Shown here piece after piece: positions 38,066-46,820 of a stretch of DNA of 64,000 nucleotides. Location of the stretch: assembly GCF_902712855.1 (NCBI RefSeq), contig NZ_LR743507.1, positions 4,512,001 through 4,576,000 of the forward strand, read 5' to 3'. The stretch is from Variovorax paradoxus (GTDB lineage Bacteria; Pseudomonadota; Gammaproteobacteria; Burkholderiales; Burkholderiaceae_C). Under the pieces are notes generated by a model. The model did no database searches, was not told the origin of the DNA, and was given only the letters and a program-made list of their open reading frames with translations. The first letter of the stretch is position 1; each line of letters begins with the position of its first letter. A program made the position numbers and the translations under genes.

Positions 38066-39379
38066 TCAGGCACGGGCCGCGGCCGCGGTGGATGGCGTGC
38101 CGGCCTTGGCCGCCGGGCGGCGGATCATCATCACGATCAGCGCCGCCACCAGGCAGGCCGCACCGGCGGCGTACAGCGCCGGGGTGTAGGTGAGCAGCAG
38201 CGTGCGCGCGAAACCCGCGCCGTAGGCGGCCGTGGCGGCGCCCAGCTGGTGCGCGGCGAACACCCAGCCGAACACCAGACCGACCTTGGCGGGGCCGAAG
38301 GCGGCGCCCGCGAGCTTCACGGTCGGAGGCACGGTGGCGATCCAGTCGAGGCCGTAGAACATCGCAAAGATGCCCAGGCCGTAGATGGTGAACTCCGAAT
38401 GCGGCAGCCAGAACAGCGACAGCCCGCGCAGGCCGTAGTACCAGAAGAGCAGCTTGCGGTTGTCATAGCGGTCCGAGAGCCAGCCCGACAGGATGGTGCC
38501 GACGAAGTCGAACGCGCCCATCATCGCGAGCACCGAGGCGGCGGGCACCGCGCCCATGCCGTAGTCGCCGCACAGCGAGATGAAGTGCGTCTGCACCAGG
38601 CCGTTGGTGCTCAGGCCGCAGATGAAGAAGGTGCCGGCCAGGATCCAGAAGGTGCGGTTGCCTGAGACCTCTTTGAGCACTCGAAACGGCGTGGCGAAGT
38701 TCATCGCCGGCGCGGCCGCTGCAGGCACGGCGGGCTGCGCCCCGGGCTTCTCGCCGTAAGGCAGCAGGCCGATGTCCGAAGGACGGTTGCGCATGAGGCA
38801 CAGCGCCAGCACGCCGATGAGGATGCTGCCCGCAACGATCGGCGCGATGGCCGAGCGCCAGCCCCAGTGCTCGATCATCCAGGCCGCGAGCGGCAGGAAG
38901 GCCAGCTGACCGGTGGCCGAGCTTGCGGTGAGCATGCCGATGACGAGGCCGCGCCGCGCCACGAACCAGCGGTTGGCCACCACCGCGCCGAGCACCAGCG
39001 CGGTCATGCCGGTGCCCAGGCCCAGCATCAGGCTCCACAGCACGAAGAGCTGCCACAGCTGCGAGGCCATGGTGACGAGCGCCATGCCGAGGCCGACGAG
39101 CGCGAGGCCGGTGCAGATCACCGCGCGCAGGCCGTAGCGTTCCATCAGCACGGCGGCGAACGGGCCCATCAGGCCGAACAGAGCGAAGCGCAAGGCGAGC
39201 GCCGAGGAAATCTGCTCGGTACTCCAGCCGAACTCCTTGCCGAGCGGCTGCAGCATGGCGCCCGGCAGGCCCAGCGCGGCCGACATGGTCAGCATGGTCA
39301 GGAAGGTGATGGCGGCGACGATCCATCCGTAATGGATGCCGCGGCGCTGGAGCCATGCGGAGACTTGGTTGGCGAACAT
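38066..39379 (-). CDS. MFS transporter
   Basis: 437 residues with 12 predicted membrane segments. N-terminal GIHYGWIVAAITFLTMLTMS and the ALRFALFGLMGPFAAVLMERYGLRA loop between helices 2 and 3 are typical of the oxalate/monocarboxylate-like MFS group. The start MFANQVSAWL (39379) follows AGAGG; a longer frame adds an implausible 23 residues. Starts 123 bases after the MarR stop on the same strand. Confidence 0.88.
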   Translation of the reverse strand: MFANQVSAWLQRRGIHYGWIVAAITFLTMLTMSAALGLPGAMLQPLGKEFGWSTEQISSALALRFALFGLMGPFAAVLMERYGLRAVICTGLALVGLGMALVTMASQLWQLFVLWSLMLGLGTGMTALVLGAVVANRWFVARRGLVIGMLTASSATGQLAFLPLAAWMIEHWGWRSAIAPIVAGSILIGVLALCLMRNRPSDIGLLPYGEKPGAQPAVPAAAAPAMNFATPFRVLKEVSGNRTFWILAGTFFICGLSTNGLVQTHFISLCGDYGMGAVPAASVLAMMGAFDFVGTILSGWLSDRYDNRKLLFWYYGLRGLSLFWLPHSEFTIYGLGIFAMFYGLDWIATVPPTVKLAGAAFGPAKVGLVFGWVFAAHQLGAATAAYGAGFARTLLLTYTPALYAAGAACLVAALIVMMIRRPAAKAGTPSTAAAARA

Positions 39380-39502
39380 GGGACCTCTGCTGTTGGAATG
39401 GAATGGGAGGAAGTAAAAAGGGGCGAAGGCATTGCCCGCGCGCAACACCGCAATGCGATGCGCGCGATGGAAGGTGCGTGGTGTCGGAACTCCGGGAGGC
39501 GG

Positions 39503-39958
39503 TCAGTCTTCGATGTCGGGCTCTTCGTCGCCGCCCAGCAGCGCCATGGCCTCGTCGATGATTTCGTGCAGCGCGATGACGCGCTCCACGCCCAGCAATG
39601 CGTTGAGCTTGAGCTGCGCCGTCTTCCAGTGCGACTGCGCTTCGCGCCGCTTGGCTTCGCCCGCTTCGGTGAGCTCGACCAGGCGGCTGCGCGCATCGGC
39701 GCCGGCGCCGAGCGAGATCCAGCCGGCGGCAATCAGCGGCTGCAGGTTGCGGCTCAGGGTCGACGCGGTCATCTTGAGTTCGCCCGCAAGGTCGACAGGC
39801 CGCGACGGACCCAGCCGCGCGAGGTTCGACAGCAGCGAGTACTGCGTGGTCTTCAGGCCGCTCTTGGAGACCTCCGCGTCGTAGAACTGCGAAAGGCGGC
39901 GCGACAGCTGGCGCGTCTTGAAACTGGTGCAGCCGCGCGGCTTGGTGAGCGTGTTCAT
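39503..39958 (-). CDS. MarR-family transcriptional regulator
   Basis: 151 residues. Winged helix visible in LKTTQYSLLSNLARLGPSRP, VDLAGELKMTASTLSRNLQPL and the wing GADARSRLVELTEAGE. Members repress nearby genes and are released by small phenolic ligands. Diverges from a thioesterase gene across two dyad sites, and lies upstream of the MFS-MATE-SDR genes, so it likely controls both directions. Confidence 0.92.
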   Translation of the reverse strand: MNTLTKPRGCTSFKTRQLSRRLSQFYDAEVSKSGLKTTQYSLLSNLARLGPSRPVDLAGELKMTASTLSRNLQPLIAAGWISLGAGADARSRLVELTEAGEAKRREAQSHWKTAQLKLNALLGVERVIALHEIIDEAMALLGGDEEPDIED

Positions 39959-39967
39959 GGGATATTA

Positions 39968-39994
39968 TTGTAGCTGCAACTATTGCATATGCAA
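39968..39994. promoter_or_regulatory. Two spaced dyads, candidate MarR operators
   Basis: TTGTAGCTGCAA (39968-39979, one mismatch) and TTGCATATGCAA (39983-39994, perfect palindrome) share the pattern TTGnAnnTnCAA and have centres 15 bases apart. They lie 10 bases upstream of the MarR start codon. TTGCATATGCAA-like sites are classic for MarR proteins. Confidence 0.7.
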
Positions 39995-40033
39995 TTCACC
40001 CCTCCTCCGAATACCCCGACAGGAAGCACCGAC

Positions 40034-40579
40034 ATGACGCAGTCCCCCAGCCAGAGCCAGCTCGCCGCATGGATCGCCGAAGAGCAGAAGATCACCGAAC
40101 GCCTCGATGCCGGCCCGGGCCCCGGCTTGGCCCGACCCGACCAGATCGCAGGCAAGACCGGGCTGGAGGTGATGCAGGCCATGCTGGCCGGCGACATTCC
40201 CTATGCCGCCATCGCCAAGACGCTCGACTTCACGATCGTCGAAGTGAGCGCGGGCGTGGCTGTGTTCCAGGGCACGCCGCTGCCGCAGCACTTGAACCCG
40301 CTGGGCACCATTCACGGCGGCTGGGTCGCGACCATGCTCGACTCCGCCCTGGGCTGCTCGGTCCACACCATGATGCCGGCCGGCCGCGCCTACACGACCG
40401 CCGAGCTCAGCGTGAATTACGTGAAAGGACTCACGCCGAAAGTGCAGCGCGTGCGCGCCGAGGGCAAGGTGATCCATTGCGGCCGCCAGCTGGCCACCGC
40501 CGAGGCACGCCTCGTCGGCCCCGACGGCACGCTGTACGCGCATGCCACCACCACCTGCCTGGTGTTCGAAATGCGCTGA
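40034..40579 (+). CDS. PaaI-type hotdog-fold thioesterase
   Basis: 181 residues from the ATG at 40034 (AGGAA 8-9 bases upstream); ATG 39989 would start inside the operator. The hotdog core is NPLGTIHGGWVATMLDSALGCSVHTMM, with Asp as catalytic acid, then SVNYVKGLTP. Hydrolyses acyl-CoA thioesters, probably aromatic or medium-chain. A roughly 60-residue N-terminal extension precedes the domain. Divergent from marR and probably regulated by it. Confidence 0.9.
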   Translation: MTQSPSQSQLAAWIAEEQKITERLDAGPGPGLARPDQIAGKTGLEVMQAMLAGDIPYAAIAKTLDFTIVEVSAGVAVFQGTPLPQHLNPLGTIHGGWVATMLDSALGCSVHTMMPAGRAYTTAELSVNYVKGLTPKVQRVRAEGKVIHCGRQLATAEARLVGPDGTLYAHATTTCLVFEMR

Positions 40580-40640
40580 CACGCGCGGCAAGTAGGCCTT
40601 CGGCGCATAAGTCCAAAGGCCTGGCCCTCGGGACGCCCAG

Positions 40641-40655
40641 TGATAATTATTCGCA
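40641..40655 (+). promoter_or_regulatory. Candidate Fur box upstream of the iron importer
   Basis: TGATAAT-T-ATTCGCA at 40641-40655 fits the 7-1-7 Fur consensus TGATAAT-n-ATTATCA with two mismatches. It is the only AT-rich patch in the region and lies 69 bases upstream of the FbpA-like start. Iron repression is inferred. Confidence 0.6.
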
Positions 40656-40723
40656 TCTCGGCCAGTACGACAACAACAGGCGCCGGCGACTCAGACATCT
40701 CACTGACCTCCCGGAGGATCTTC

Positions 40724-41797
40724 ATGACCGAACACACCCGTGCGCAAGGACGCGCCGTGCGCGCGCTGCTGGGCGCCAGCGCCGCCTGGCTGGCCGCCGC
40801 CGCCCTGCCCGCGCAGGCCGCCGCCGACGAACTCACGCTCTACACCACGCGCGAGCCCGCGCTGATCCAGCCGCTGATCTCCGCCTTCAGCGCGCAGAGC
40901 AACATCAAGGTCAACACCGTGTTCGTGAAGGACGGGCTGCTCGAGCGCGTCAAGGCCGAAGGCGCACGCTCGCCCGCCGACCTGCTGATGACGGTGGACA
41001 TCGGCAACCTCATGGACCTGGTCGACGGCGGCGTCACGCAGCCGGTGAAGTCGGCCGCGCTCGAGTCCGCCATTCCGGCCAACCTGCGGGGCGCCGACGG
41101 CCAGTGGTTCTCGCTGTCGATGCGCGCGCGCGTGCTCTACGCCGACAAGAGCCTGCCCCTCACCAGCTTCCGCTATGAAGACCTCGCCAACCCGAAGTAC
41201 AAGGGCAAGGTCTGCATCCGCGCGGGCCAGCATCCGTACAACACCGCGCTGGTCGCCTCGCTCATCGCACACGACGGCGAGGCCAAGGCCGAGCAATGGC
41301 TGCGCGGCGTCAAGGCCAACCTGGCGCGCAAGGCCACGGGGGGCGACCGCGACGTGGCGCGCGACATCCTCGGCGGCATCTGCGACGTGGGCCTGGCCAA
41401 CTCGTACTACGTCGGCCAGATGAAGAGCGCCAAGGAAGGCACCGACGCGCGCAAGTGGGGCGACGGCATCAAGGTGCTGCGCCCGACCTTCGCCAATGCC
41501 AGGACGGGCGGTGCGGGCGGCGGCACGCACGTCAACATCAGCGGCGCGGCCGTGGCAAAGAACGCGCCGCAGCGTGCCAATGCGGTCAAGCTGCTCGAGT
41601 TCCTGGTGTCGGAGCCGGCGCAGGCGCTCTATGCGCAGGCCAACTACGAATACCCGGTGCGCAAGGGCGTGGCACTCGACCCGATCATCGGCCAGACCAT
41701 CGGCGAACTGAAGGTCGATCCGCTGCCACTGACCGAGATCGCCAAGCACCGCAAGCAGGCCAGCGCGCTGGTCGACAAGGTCGGCTTCGACCAGTAG
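40724..41797 (+). CDS. Fe(3+) ABC transporter binding protein (FbpA/AfuA-type)
   Basis: 357 residues. Signal peptide ends AAALPAQAAA. Mature sequence: DELTLYTTREPALIQPLISAF, ADLLMTVDIGNL, and the tyrosine pair in ANSYYVGQM that binds ferric iron in FbpA proteins. Iron-loaded protein docks on the permease encoded next. CGGAGGA precedes the start and a Fur-like site lies upstream. A family A repeat separates it from the permease gene. Confidence 0.92.
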   Translation: MTEHTRAQGRAVRALLGASAAWLAAAALPAQAAADELTLYTTREPALIQPLISAFSAQSNIKVNTVFVKDGLLERVKAEGARSPADLLMTVDIGNLMDLVDGGVTQPVKSAALESAIPANLRGADGQWFSLSMRARVLYADKSLPLTSFRYEDLANPKYKGKVCIRAGQHPYNTALVASLIAHDGEAKAEQWLRGVKANLARKATGGDRDVARDILGGICDVGLANSYYVGQMKSAKEGTDARKWGDGIKVLRPTFANARTGGAGGGTHVNISGAAVAKNAPQRANAVKLLEFLVSEPAQALYAQANYEYPVRKGVALDPIIGQTIGELKVDPLPLTEIAKHRKQASALVDKVGFDQ

Positions 41798-41802
41798 CCT
41801 TG

Positions 41803-41903
41803 GCTCGCCTCCAGGCTGCGGCGCACTGCGTGTCGCCTTCTCCTTCTCCCTCCCGGGGGCAACACCTGTGGCCCGGCAAAGCCGGTTCCACGGTGTTTCT
41901 GGA
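41803..41903 (+). repeat. Family A 3'-UTR repeat, iron operon copy
   Basis: Starts 5 bases after the iron binding-protein stop and reads in its sense: CTCCAGGCTGCGGCGCACTG (two substitutions from the core), CTCCC...GGGGGCAACACC, GGCCCGGCAAAGCCGGTTCC and ACGGTGTTTC. The most diverged head of the ten copies. Confidence 0.85.
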
Positions 41904-41937
41904 AACAGCAGCGCGCTGCGCGCGCGCTTGATGCTCC

Positions 41938-43599
41938 ATGAATTTCGCCCGATATAGCGGCCTGCGCGCAGCAGGGCCCGTGTGGCGCTGCGCATCGTTC
42001 CTGATCGCCATCGGCGTGCTCGCGCCGGTGCTCACGCTGGCATGGCTCGCGCTCGGTTCGGGCATCAGGCACTGGGGGCCACTCTTCGCGCATGTGCTCC
42101 CGCAGGCGGCGCTCAACACCGCCTTGCTGCTCGCGGGTGTCGGTGCGCTGGTGCTGCTGATCGGCACCGGATGCGCATGGCTTGTGACGGCGCATGACTT
42201 CCCCGGGCGCGGCACGCTGCATTGGGCGCTGCTGTTGCCGATGGCAATGCCGACCTACATCGTCGCCTTCGCCTACCTCGATCTGCTGCATCCGATCGGC
42301 CCCGTGCAGGGCGCGGTCCGCTGGATGCTGGGCTTCGACAGCCCGCGGCAGTTCCGTTTGCCCGACCTGCGCTCGCTGCCCGGCGCCATCTTCGTGCTGG
42401 GCTTCGTGCTCTATCCGTACGTGTACATGACGGCGCGCGCGATGTTCATGACGCAGCCCGCGCACCTGATGGAAGCCGCGCGCATGCTCGGCGAAAACCG
42501 GCGCGGTGCGTTCTTTCGTGTGGCGTTGCCGCTCGCACGGCCCGCACTGGCCGTGGGCCTGAGCCTTGCGCTGCTGGAAACGCTCAACGACATCGGCGCC
42601 TCCGAATTCCTCGGTGTGAACACATTGACGGTGGCCGTCTACACGACGTGGATCACCCGCTCCGATCTCGCAGGCGCCGCGCAGATCGCATGCGCGATGC
42701 TGTTCGTGGTGGTTGCGCTGGTCTGGCTCGAGCGCAACGGGCGCCGGCACCAGCGCTTCGGCTCGGCGCAGCGCATGCGCGCGGTGCAGCCCCGGCGCCT
42801 GCGTGGCGCCATGGGATGGGCCGCGACCGTGACGGCTTCGCTGCCGGTGCTGATCGGCTTCGTCGCGCCCGCGCTCTACCTGGTCTGGGAAAGCGCCAAG
42901 CGGCTGCACCAGGGCGGCGGCGTTTCGCAAGGCCTGGTCGCCAGCCTCGGCAACACGCTCGCGCTGGCCGCCGGCGTCACGGTGGTCACCGTGGCGGCGG
43001 GACTGGTGGTGGCCTGGGCTGCACGCAGCCAGGGCTCGCGACCGAACGGTGCGCGCTGGCAGGCCCGCGTCGCCTCGCTGGGCTACGCGGTGCCCGGCAC
43101 CGTGCTGGCCATCGGGCTGCTCACGCCGGCGCTGGCATTCGACTCGGCACTGGCCACGGCCTTCGGCTGGCAGGGCCTGCCGCTGATGGGCGCGGGCGTG
43201 GTGCTGGTCGTGGCCTGCGCCATCCGCTTTCTCGCCATGCCGGTCGGCGGCATCGAGGCAGGGCTGGCGCGCATTCCACCAGCCATCGAGCAGGCCTCGC
43301 GCCTGCTCGGCGAGACCACCGCCGGCACGCTGCGACGCGTGCACCTGCCGCTGCTGCATCCTGCGCTGGCTGCGGGCGCGCTGCTGGTGTTCGTCGACGC
43401 CATGAAGGAGCTGCCGGCCACGCTGCTGCTGCGGCCCGCCAATTTCGACACCCTCGCCACCTGGCTCTACGCCGAGGCCGCGCGCGGCACCTACGAGGAA
43501 GGCGCGATTGCCGCGCTGGCCATCGTGGCGGCCGGGCTGCTGCCCGTGGTCCTGCTCGCGCGCAACCAGTTCGGCACACCATCGCCCGACAACACATGA
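41938..43599 (+). CDS. Fe(3+) ABC transporter permease (FbpB-type)
   Basis: 553 residues: two fused permease halves with about 12 membrane segments. EAA loops are present in both halves: HLMEAARMLGENRRGAFFRVALP and AIEQASRLLGETTAGTLRRVHLP. Fused double-length permeases are characteristic of the FbpB/SfuB iron family. The stop overlaps the ATPase start by four bases. Confidence 0.93.
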   Translation: MNFARYSGLRAAGPVWRCASFLIAIGVLAPVLTLAWLALGSGIRHWGPLFAHVLPQAALNTALLLAGVGALVLLIGTGCAWLVTAHDFPGRGTLHWALLLPMAMPTYIVAFAYLDLLHPIGPVQGAVRWMLGFDSPRQFRLPDLRSLPGAIFVLGFVLYPYVYMTARAMFMTQPAHLMEAARMLGENRRGAFFRVALPLARPALAVGLSLALLETLNDIGASEFLGVNTLTVAVYTTWITRSDLAGAAQIACAMLFVVVALVWLERNGRRHQRFGSAQRMRAVQPRRLRGAMGWAATVTASLPVLIGFVAPALYLVWESAKRLHQGGGVSQGLVASLGNTLALAAGVTVVTVAAGLVVAWAARSQGSRPNGARWQARVASLGYAVPGTVLAIGLLTPALAFDSALATAFGWQGLPLMGAGVVLVVACAIRFLAMPVGGIEAGLARIPPAIEQASRLLGETTAGTLRRVHLPLLHPALAAGALLVFVDAMKELPATLLLRPANFDTLATWLYAEAARGTYEEGAIAALAIVAAGLLPVVLLARNQFGTPSPDNT

Positions 43600-44279
43600 G
43601 TGCTCCCCTTCACATCGAGACGATCCGGCTGGCGTACGACACGCCGCGCGGTCCGCACACGGTCGTCGACGGCTTCTCGCTCGCGCTCGACGCAGGCGAC
43701 ATTGCCTGCCTGTTCGGCCCGTCGGGCTGCGGCAAGACCACGGTGCTGCGTGCCGTCGCGGGCTTCGAGCCATTGCGCGCCGGCACGGTGCGTCTCGGCG
43801 ACGTGCTGCTTTCGTCCACGCAGGTGCATCTGGCGCCCGAGCAGCGGCGCGTGGGCATGATGTTCCAGGAGTACGCGCTGTTCCCCCACCTGTCCGCCGC
43901 GAAGAACGTGGCCTTCGGGCTGCGCCGCCTCGACCGCGCCGCGCAGCGATCTCGCGTGGCCGAGATGCTCGCGCTGGTCGGCCTGGTCGATGCGGGCGAG
44001 CGTTATCCGCACGAGCTGTCGGGTGGCCAGCAGCAGCGCATCGCGCTGGCCCGCGCGCTCGCACCCTCGCCCGCCCTTCTGCTGCTCGACGAGCCGTTCT
44101 CCAACCTCGACGGCAGCACGCGCGAACGCCTCACGGCGGAGGTGCGCGGCATCCTCAAGCAGGCCGGCCAGACCGCGATCCTCGTCACGCACAACGAGGC
44201 CGAGGGGCATGCCATGGCGGACCGCATAGGCGCGATGCACGGCGGACGGATCACGCACTGGCTCGATACCGCGGCATAG
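43596..44279 (+). CDS. Fe(3+) ABC transporter ATP-binding protein (FbpC-type), short form
   Basis: 227 residues, about 120 shorter than typical FbpC because the C-terminal regulatory domain is absent. Walker A GPSGCGKTT, Q-loop FQEYALFPHL, LSGGQQQRIALARAL, LLLLDEPFSNLD and VTHNEAEGHAMADR are intact, so ATP hydrolysis should work. The lack of the regulatory domain may remove iron feedback (inference). Starts in an ATGA overlap with the permease. Confidence 0.92.
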   Translation: MSAPLHIETIRLAYDTPRGPHTVVDGFSLALDAGDIACLFGPSGCGKTTVLRAVAGFEPLRAGTVRLGDVLLSSTQVHLAPEQRRVGMMFQEYALFPHLSAAKNVAFGLRRLDRAAQRSRVAEMLALVGLVDAGERYPHELSGGQQQRIALARALAPSPALLLLDEPFSNLDGSTRERLTAEVRGILKQAGQTAILVTHNEAEGHAMADRIGAMHGGRITHWLDTAA

Positions 44280-44388
44280 CACACGGCGTCCGTTTCCCGA
44301 ATGGGCTTTCCGGGAAAAGGTTGTTCAGGCTCGGAAGAATCGCGGCGTCCCGCACCCGCACATTCCACCACCGAGAACGGAAAGCCTC

Positions 44389-45078
44389 ATGACGCAAGCT
44401 CTCACCCTCGTCAGCCACCTGCTGTGCCCGTACGTGCAGCGCGCCGCCATCGCGCTGCATGAAAAAGGCGTGCCCTTCGAGCGCGTCGTCATCGACCTCG
44501 CCAACAAGCCCCAGTGGTTCCTCGACGTCTCGCCGCTCGGCAAGGTGCCACTGCTGAAGGTTCAAGAGCCGGACGGCAGCGAAGCCGTGCTGTTCGAGAG
44601 CAACGTGATCTGCGAGTACCTCGAAGAGACGCAGCCCGGTGCGCGCCTGCACCCCGAAGACCCGTTGGCCCGTGCGCAACACCGCGCCTGGATGGAGTTC
44701 GGCTCGGCCATCCTCGCCGACCTGTGGGGCTACGAGACCACGCAGGACGCGGCCGTGTTCGAGCAGAAGCGGCTTGCCCTGACGGCGAAGTTCGAGCGCG
44801 TCGAAGCCGCGCTCGCAGCCTCGGGCGACGGCCCCTACTTCGCGGGAAAGAGCTTCAGCCTCGTCGACGCCGTCTTCGCGCCGGTGTTCCGCTACTTCGA
44901 GGTGTTCGACACGATCAGCGACTCGCACATCTTCGACGACCTGCCCAGGGTCGACGCATGGCGCAAGGCACTGGCGGCCCGCCCGAGCGTGCGCGACGCG
45001 GTCGTGCCGGAGTACCCGCAGCACCTGATGGAATTCCTGAAGCGCCACCAGGCGCACCTGCTGACCCTGGCAAGTTGA
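44389..45078 (+). CDS. Glutathione S-transferase family protein
   Basis: 229 residues. Thioredoxin-like N-terminal domain with LVSHLLCPYVQRAAIALHEKG (Cys in the active-site position, as in omega/beta-like GSTs), VSPLGKVPLLKV (cis-Pro) and ESNVICEYLEET (glutathione Ser-binding). All-helical C-domain with FSLVDAVFAPVFRYFEVF. Conjugates glutathione or reduces mixed disulfides. Followed by glyoxalase I, another glutathione enzyme. Confidence 0.92.
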   Translation: MTQALTLVSHLLCPYVQRAAIALHEKGVPFERVVIDLANKPQWFLDVSPLGKVPLLKVQEPDGSEAVLFESNVICEYLEETQPGARLHPEDPLARAQHRAWMEFGSAILADLWGYETTQDAAVFEQKRLALTAKFERVEAALAASGDGPYFAGKSFSLVDAVFAPVFRYFEVFDTISDSHIFDDLPRVDAWRKALAARPSVRDAVVPEYPQHLMEFLKRHQAHLLTLAS

Positions 45079-45140
45079 TCGCCGCGCCGGGAGGCCGACA
45101 ATAGCGGCTCCTCTTTCCCATAACTACACGGCACCACGAG

Positions 45141-45554
45141 ATGCGATTCCTCCACACCATGCTGCGCGTCGGCAACCTCCAGCGCTCCATCGATTTCTAC
45201 ACCCAGGTGCTCGGCATGAACCTGCTGCGCACCTCGGAGAACCCCGAGTACAAGTACAGCCTGGCCTTCCTCGGCTTCGACAAGGGCAACCCCGACCAGG
45301 CCGAGATCGAGCTCACCTACAACTGGGGCACCGAAAGCTACGACCTGGGCACCGCCTACGGCCACATCGCGCTCGGTGTGCCCGACGCCTATGCGGCCTG
45401 CGACAAGATCAAGGCCGCGGGCGGCAACGTGACGCGCGAAGCCGGTCCGGTCAAGGGCGGCACGACGGTGATCGCGTTCGTCACGGACCCCGACGGATAC
45501 AAGATCGAACTCATCCAGCGCGACGAGAACGCCGCTGGCGGCGGGCTGCGCTGA
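45141..45554 (+). CDS. gloA: Lactoylglutathione lyase (glyoxalase I)
   Basis: 137 residues. Converts the methylglyoxal-glutathione hemithioacetal to S-lactoylglutathione. Metal ligands His5 (FLHTMLRV), Glu near 56 (AEIELTYNWG), His near 75 (YGHIALGV) and Glu near 123 (YKIELIQR) are all present. Length matches the bacterial Ni2+-type enzyme. One base separates it from the DUF1697 gene, so the two are cotranscribed. Confidence 0.97.
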   Translation: MRFLHTMLRVGNLQRSIDFYTQVLGMNLLRTSENPEYKYSLAFLGFDKGNPDQAEIELTYNWGTESYDLGTAYGHIALGVPDAYAACDKIKAAGGNVTREAGPVKGGTTVIAFVTDPDGYKIELIQRDENAAGGGLR

Positions 45555-45555
45555 C

Positions 45556-46089
45556 ATGGTTCGCCACGTCGCCCTGCTGCGTGGCGTGAACGTCAACGGC
45601 ATCGCCATCAAGAGCGCCGACCTGAAGGCGCTGTTCGCCGACGAACTCGGCATCGGCGCCGTGCGCACGCTGCTCGCCAGCGGCAATGTGCTGTTCGACA
45701 CGGACGAGGCCGATGCACCGGCGCTTCGCAAGCGCATCGAACAGGCGCTGCGCAAGCGCTTCGGGTACGACGCGTGGATCGTGCTGCTCACCCAGAAGCA
45801 GGTGGCCGCCATGGCGAAAGCCTATCCGTTCGAACGCATCGACGACGAGCGCCATCCGTACATCGTGTTCGGATCGGACGCCGCGATGCTCGACGAAGTC
45901 ATGGAAAAGTCCGGCAGCGGCGACGCCGATGTGGAGCAGCTGAAGCGCGGCAAGGGCGTGCTGTACTGGCAGTGCCCGCGCGGCGAGAGCCTCGACACGC
46001 CGGTGGCCAAGCTGCTCGCGAAGACGCGCTACAGGTCGAGCACCACCACGCGCAACCTGCGCACGGTGGAAAAGCTCATCGACGGCTGA
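45556..46089 (+). CDS. DUF1697 protein
   Basis: 177 residues. Family pattern: VALLRGVNVNGIAIKSADLKALF at the N-terminus, VRTLLASGNVLFD and the C-terminal TRNLRTVEKLI. Function unknown; these proteins are small, soluble and widespread. The stop forms TGATCA together with the stop of the convergent HAD gene, so the two genes share no spacer at all. Confidence 0.92.
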   Translation: MVRHVALLRGVNVNGIAIKSADLKALFADELGIGAVRTLLASGNVLFDTDEADAPALRKRIEQALRKRFGYDAWIVLLTQKQVAAMAKAYPFERIDDERHPYIVFGSDAAMLDEVMEKSGSGDADVEQLKRGKGVLYWQCPRGESLDTPVAKLLAKTRYRSSTTTRNLRTVEKLIDG

Positions 46090-46818
46090 TCAGCAACCCA
46101 GCAGGTCGGCGAGTTCGCCGATGTCGCGCGCGTGCAGGTTGTTGTCCGGCAGCGGCGACACGTCTTTCGGCTGGTCGCGGCCGAATTCGTGCGGGCGCTC
46201 GATGTAGGCGGTCTTCAGGCCGCACACGCGCGCAGCGGCCAGGTCGTCATGGTGCGCGGCGGCCAGCATCACCTGCCCGGGCGTCGCATCGAACACGCCG
46301 GCCACGCCGAGGTAGGTGCGGGGATCGGGCTTGTAGGCCTTGAACACCTCGGCGGACAGCACGCAGTCCCAGGGCAGGCCGGCGCGCTTGGCCATCTCGG
46401 TGAGCAGGCCGATGTTGCCGTTCGACAGCGTGCAGATGGTGAACTTCTTCTTGAGCCGCGCGAGGCCCACCACCGCGTCGGGCCAGGCCGGCAGGCGGTG
46501 CCATGCGCGGCTCAGGTCGCGCCTGGCGGCGGCGTCGAGCCTGTCGGACAACCCGAAGTCGCGCAGCACCTGGTCGAGCATGCTCAGGTGCAGTTCGTCG
46601 AGCAGCGTGAAGCCGCCCTCGCCCGCGGCAATGCGCTCCATCACGGCCTTCATGGCGGGCTGGTAGCCGGCGCGCCAGGCCAGCGCGAAGGCCTTGCCGT
46701 CCACGCCCGGCAGCGCGCTCTCGGCCTCGGCCGCAATCCCGCTGTGCCAGTCGACCACCGTGCCGAAAACGTCGAACGCGATGACCCTGAGATCGCTTGC
46801 GTCGAAAGCCGCGCGCAT
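46090..46818 (-). CDS. Haloacid dehalogenase type II-like HAD hydrolase
   Basis: 242 residues. HAD motifs: nucleophile Asp in VIAFDVFGTVVDW, SNGN (motif II), the Lys in FKAYKPDPRTY and HHDDLAAA (motif IV). The FGTVVDWHSG sequence is typical of type II L-2-haloacid dehalogenases, but a phosphatase activity cannot be excluded. The gene follows eda on the minus strand with a 2-base gap and is in the same operon. Confidence 0.87.
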   Translation of the reverse strand: MRAAFDASDLRVIAFDVFGTVVDWHSGIAAEAESALPGVDGKAFALAWRAGYQPAMKAVMERIAAGEGGFTLLDELHLSMLDQVLRDFGLSDRLDAAARRDLSRAWHRLPAWPDAVVGLARLKKKFTICTLSNGNIGLLTEMAKRAGLPWDCVLSAEVFKAYKPDPRTYLGVAGVFDATPGQVMLAAAHHDDLAAARVCGLKTAYIERPHEFGRDQPKDVSPLPDNNLHARDIGELADLLGC

Positions 46819-46820
46819 AT

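Noticed and set aside
41644..44064. 806-codon minus-strand frame opposite the iron importer
   Set aside because: Antisense to the end of FbpA, FbpB and most of FbpC; composition typical of a shadow frame.
44293..44317. Hairpin TTTCCCG...CGGGAAA as terminator of the iron operon
   Set aside because: The stem is good (7 bp) but the 11-base loop and the lack of a following T-run on either strand make termination doubtful.
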